Shown here: one piece after another, positions 4,757 through 6,883 of the stretch
Numbering within the stretch: the first letter of the stretch is position 1
Layout: each line of letters starts with the position of its first letter
NCBI GenBank assembly: GCA_027011235.1
Contig: JALVAI010000347.1
Coordinates: 1 to 6,883 of the forward strand
DNA: 6,883 nucleotides
Reading direction: 5' to 3'
From: Desulfobulbaceae bacterium
Lineage (GTDB): Bacteria; Desulfobacterota; Desulfobulbia; Desulfobulbales; Desulfobulbaceae
The notes under the pieces: generated by a model
The model's database searches: none
The model's input: only the letters and a program-made list of their open reading frames with translations
What the model was told of the DNA's origin: nothing
Program-made: the position numbers and the translations under genes

Positions 4757-6880
4757 ATGACCAACCCTGTAGATCATCACAAAAACAGAACCGGCCGGGA
4801 CCGGAAATTGTTGTGCCATGTTATCATCTGGGCGATTATTGCCCTTTTTGCCTCGCCCGCCTGGGCCGATAAACCACCGGCACCCCAAAAAAACCCGCCG
4901 GTAATCAATGTTCAGGTAAGTCCAAACGCCCGGCTGACCATCTATAAATCAGTTATTCTTCTTCCGGCGCTGACCGATGGAACAATTATCGACAGGCCGC
5001 TGACCACCGCCCTGTACCGGGCGCTTGACGATTTACACAAATATCATATCCTGCAGCCGGAAGATGTAGAGCCCTGGCTGAAAAAGCAGCTGCAATCCGA
5101 CGAGGAGCTCTCAATGGCAGAACTGGCCCATCGGGCTGGCATCGATCTGCGGGCAAGCGCAATAATCACTGCCGAGGCGCATCCTCGGCAAAAGATCGGT
5201 GAACTTCTCGTTCGCCTTGACTCCACCCCGGTCACGGCCTGGAACATTGTCATGTGGGACACGCGCAACAGCCAACCGGTATGGAAACTTGCCGTCTCCC
5301 ACCAGGACGTTGGTCCGGAGCCAGAGAAAGCACAGGAAACAACGGCCATCCTGCAGCAGGCAATGTCCACCCTGGAAAAGGAAATGGTGGCTAGGGGCGA
5401 TATTTTCTCCACCCGGTTGCCCCGGCCGGAAGTCCTGTCTACCCAGGGTGATATCCGGTCCGTTCGCATTGTTCTCCAGCCGGACCCACCCCATATTTTT
5501 TCCCGCTATCAACTCCTCCGCGCCGAAGATCCAAAAGCCGTCTTTCGGCCAACCGGGCCGCCGGTGGCAAACAAAACACCGCTCATCCTGGCTGATCACG
5601 GCTTACGGGATGCCACCAGTTACTATTATACCGTTATCGGAATCAACAGTGATGGCCTGGCCAACGTGCCGGCGCCGCCCTTTGCCATTACCACCACCGG
5701 GGCGCCAAGTCCGGTGCGCAGTCTGCACGCAGCGGGAGGTGGCCTGCGCCATATCCGGCTTTTCTGGGAACCATCCCAGGACCCCACGGTCAAGGAGTAT
5801 GTCATTTACCGCAGCCCCGATCCGGATGGGCCATTTAAAAAAATCGCCATTGTCAGCGGCCGGGACCAGCAAACCTATGTCGACAAGGGCCAGCCTTCCG
5901 GATACAGCCGTTACGGGGAACTGGCCGATAACAGCCGCTATTATTATATCATTCGCACCCGCAACATCGTTGGCGTGACCAGTGAAGATTCACAAATAGT
6001 TTCGGCCATAACCAAGGGCGTCCCTCAGCCGCCGACAAACCTGCAGGCCATTGACCGGCAGCCGAAAAAAATCCCGCTGACATGGGCGGCCTCCCATGAT
6101 CCCGATGTTGTCGGCTACGCCATTTTCAGGGCGAAGACGCCCAAGGGACCTTTCCGGCAAATCGAATATGTCAGCGGCCGGGAAAACCAACAATATGTGG
6201 ATGACGGGAGCTGGGAGCATCCCCTGCAAAACGACACCACCTACTGGTACCGTCTGCGGGCTGTCAATGTGGTTGAGGCGCAGTCTCCCGATTCAGGAAC
6301 CGTGTCCGCCATCACCAAGGCGGCGCCACAGGCAGTCATCGGCGTTGGAGCGGTAGATGGTCTGTTCCGGAAGATCAGGCTGAGCTGGCAGCCAAATCCC
6401 GAGCCGGACATCGATCATTACGAAATCTACCGAGGGACGATTGCCGAAGATATACGGACAAAAATCGCAACCATCGGGCCAGAGGAAACAACATATACCG
6501 ATACCGGGCTTGCGGACAGCCGGACATACTGGTACCGGATTCGCGCTGTTGATCGGGACGGTCTGACCGGTGCATGGTCAACCGCGGTCCACGCAACCAC
6601 CAAGCATCCACCCGTGCAGCCAAAGGGGTTAAAGGCAATTGTCGGCCCAAACGGCATCCTGCTCTCATGGAAAAAAAATCCGGAACCGGACATTGATCAT
6701 TACGAGATAAGCAGCGGAGGCTTTCTCTCCGGACGACTCGGGGACTCCAAAAAACCACAATTTCTCTATCCCCACTCGGTGAAACCAGGCTCGAAATTCA
6801 AATTTCTGGTCCGGGCCGTGGACCAGGACGGTCTGAAAAGCCCATACTCCGAGCCCTTGGTCATAATGCGGCCGGAATAG
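4757..6880 (+). CDS. Secreted multi-domain protein with five fibronectin type III modules
   Basis: I do not recognise a named family for the whole protein. The 707-residue product starts with a basic n-region, a hydrophobic stretch (LLCHVIIWAIIALFASPAWA, 18-37) and an AWA cleavage site after residue 37, so it is probably exported by Sec. The LLC is not a lipobox. Residues about 45-215 form an alpha/beta domain (SVILLPALTDG..., an LTTALYRALDDL helix, ELAHRAGIDLRASAIITAEA) whose pattern recalls the CsgG/LpoB/TolB-N group; this is inference. Five FnIII modules follow, at about 221-313, 315-422, 423-524, 525-619 and 620-707, with recurring WxxxxDPDVxxYxIxR and TYWYRIRAV patterns. No catalytic motif is seen, suggesting a binding or scaffolding role in the periplasm or at the cell surface. 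ATG at 4757 is chosen over the in-frame ATG at 4661 because AAGGA lies 5 nt upstream and the signal peptide then sits at the N-terminus. Confidence 0.85.
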   Translation: MTNPVDHHKNRTGRDRKLLCHVIIWAIIALFASPAWADKPPAPQKNPPVINVQVSPNARLTIYKSVILLPALTDGTIIDRPLTTALYRALDDLHKYHILQPEDVEPWLKKQLQSDEELSMAELAHRAGIDLRASAIITAEAHPRQKIGELLVRLDSTPVTAWNIVMWDTRNSQPVWKLAVSHQDVGPEPEKAQETTAILQQAMSTLEKEMVARGDIFSTRLPRPEVLSTQGDIRSVRIVLQPDPPHIFSRYQLLRAEDPKAVFRPTGPPVANKTPLILADHGLRDATSYYYTVIGINSDGLANVPAPPFAITTTGAPSPVRSLHAAGGGLRHIRLFWEPSQDPTVKEYVIYRSPDPDGPFKKIAIVSGRDQQTYVDKGQPSGYSRYGELADNSRYYYIIRTRNIVGVTSEDSQIVSAITKGVPQPPTNLQAIDRQPKKIPLTWAASHDPDVVGYAIFRAKTPKGPFRQIEYVSGRENQQYVDDGSWEHPLQNDTTYWYRLRAVNVVEAQSPDSGTVSAITKAAPQAVIGVGAVDGLFRKIRLSWQPNPEPDIDHYEIYRGTIAEDIRTKIATIGPEETTYTDTGLADSRTYWYRIRAVDRDGLTGAWSTAVHATTKHPPVQPKGLKAIVGPNGILLSWKKNPEPDIDHYEISSGGFLSGRLGDSKKPQFLYPHSVKPGSKFKFLVRAVDQDGLKSPYSEPLVIMRPE
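6395..6708 (+). repeat. Intragenic duplicated 32-nt motif in FnIII modules 4 and 5
   Basis: Positions 6395-6426 and 6677-6708 match at 28 of 32 bases and both encode NPEPDIDHYEI. All four differences are in third codon positions and are synonymous. The copies are 282 nt (94 codons) apart, one FnIII module length, which indicates module duplication followed by conservation of the peptide. Confidence 0.8.
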
Positions 6881-6883
6881 TTT

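Overview
The window is one stretch of bacterial chromosome, moderately GC-rich and densely coded, with two divergent gene sets. The product set and gene order (holB, a YhaM-type OB/HD nuclease, ychF, an MtaD-type deaminase, a secreted fibronectin type III protein) would suit a Desulfobacterota/deltaproteobacterial genome. That placement is an inference from protein style and is not proven. I see no tRNA, rRNA, CRISPR array, insertion sequence or phage gene.

Minus strand (read from about 3240 down to 1): a tightly packed operon. A very small ORF (3126-3224) with a near-consensus Shine-Dalgarno sequence ends 3 nt before ychF (2025-3122), an Obg-like ATPase linked to translation and stress. Next comes an OB-fold plus HD-domain protein of the YhaM 3'-5' exoribonuclease family (885-1988). 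Last is holB (1-848, running off the window), the delta-prime subunit of the DNA polymerase III clamp loader. holB starts at GTG and is the first 282 codons of a gene expected to be somewhat longer. Gaps between the three large genes are only about 36 nt. The operon therefore joins a ribosome-associated ATPase, a nuclease and a replication factor. The nuclease ends in a peptide (QQSLF) that resembles the sliding-clamp-binding motif, which would give a physical reason for its place beside holB.

Plus strand: a zinc amidohydrolase closely resembling S-adenosylhomocysteine/5'-methylthioadenosine deaminases (3251-4555) is transcribed divergently from the ychF operon; the proposed operon promoter overlaps its start codon. 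After a 201-nt intergenic region (4556-4756) comes a secreted protein (4757-6880): signal peptide, an N-terminal domain reminiscent of the CsgG/LpoB/TolB-N group, then five fibronectin type III modules. The intergenic region holds a candidate promoter and a potentially foldable leader, in which one short arm could pair with either of two ATACC copies flanking the Shine-Dalgarno sequence.

Most of the window is ordinary housekeeping DNA. The points most worth a second look are the clamp-motif tail of the YhaM-like protein, the tiny ORF before ychF, the foldable leader before the FnIII gene, and the module duplications within that gene.
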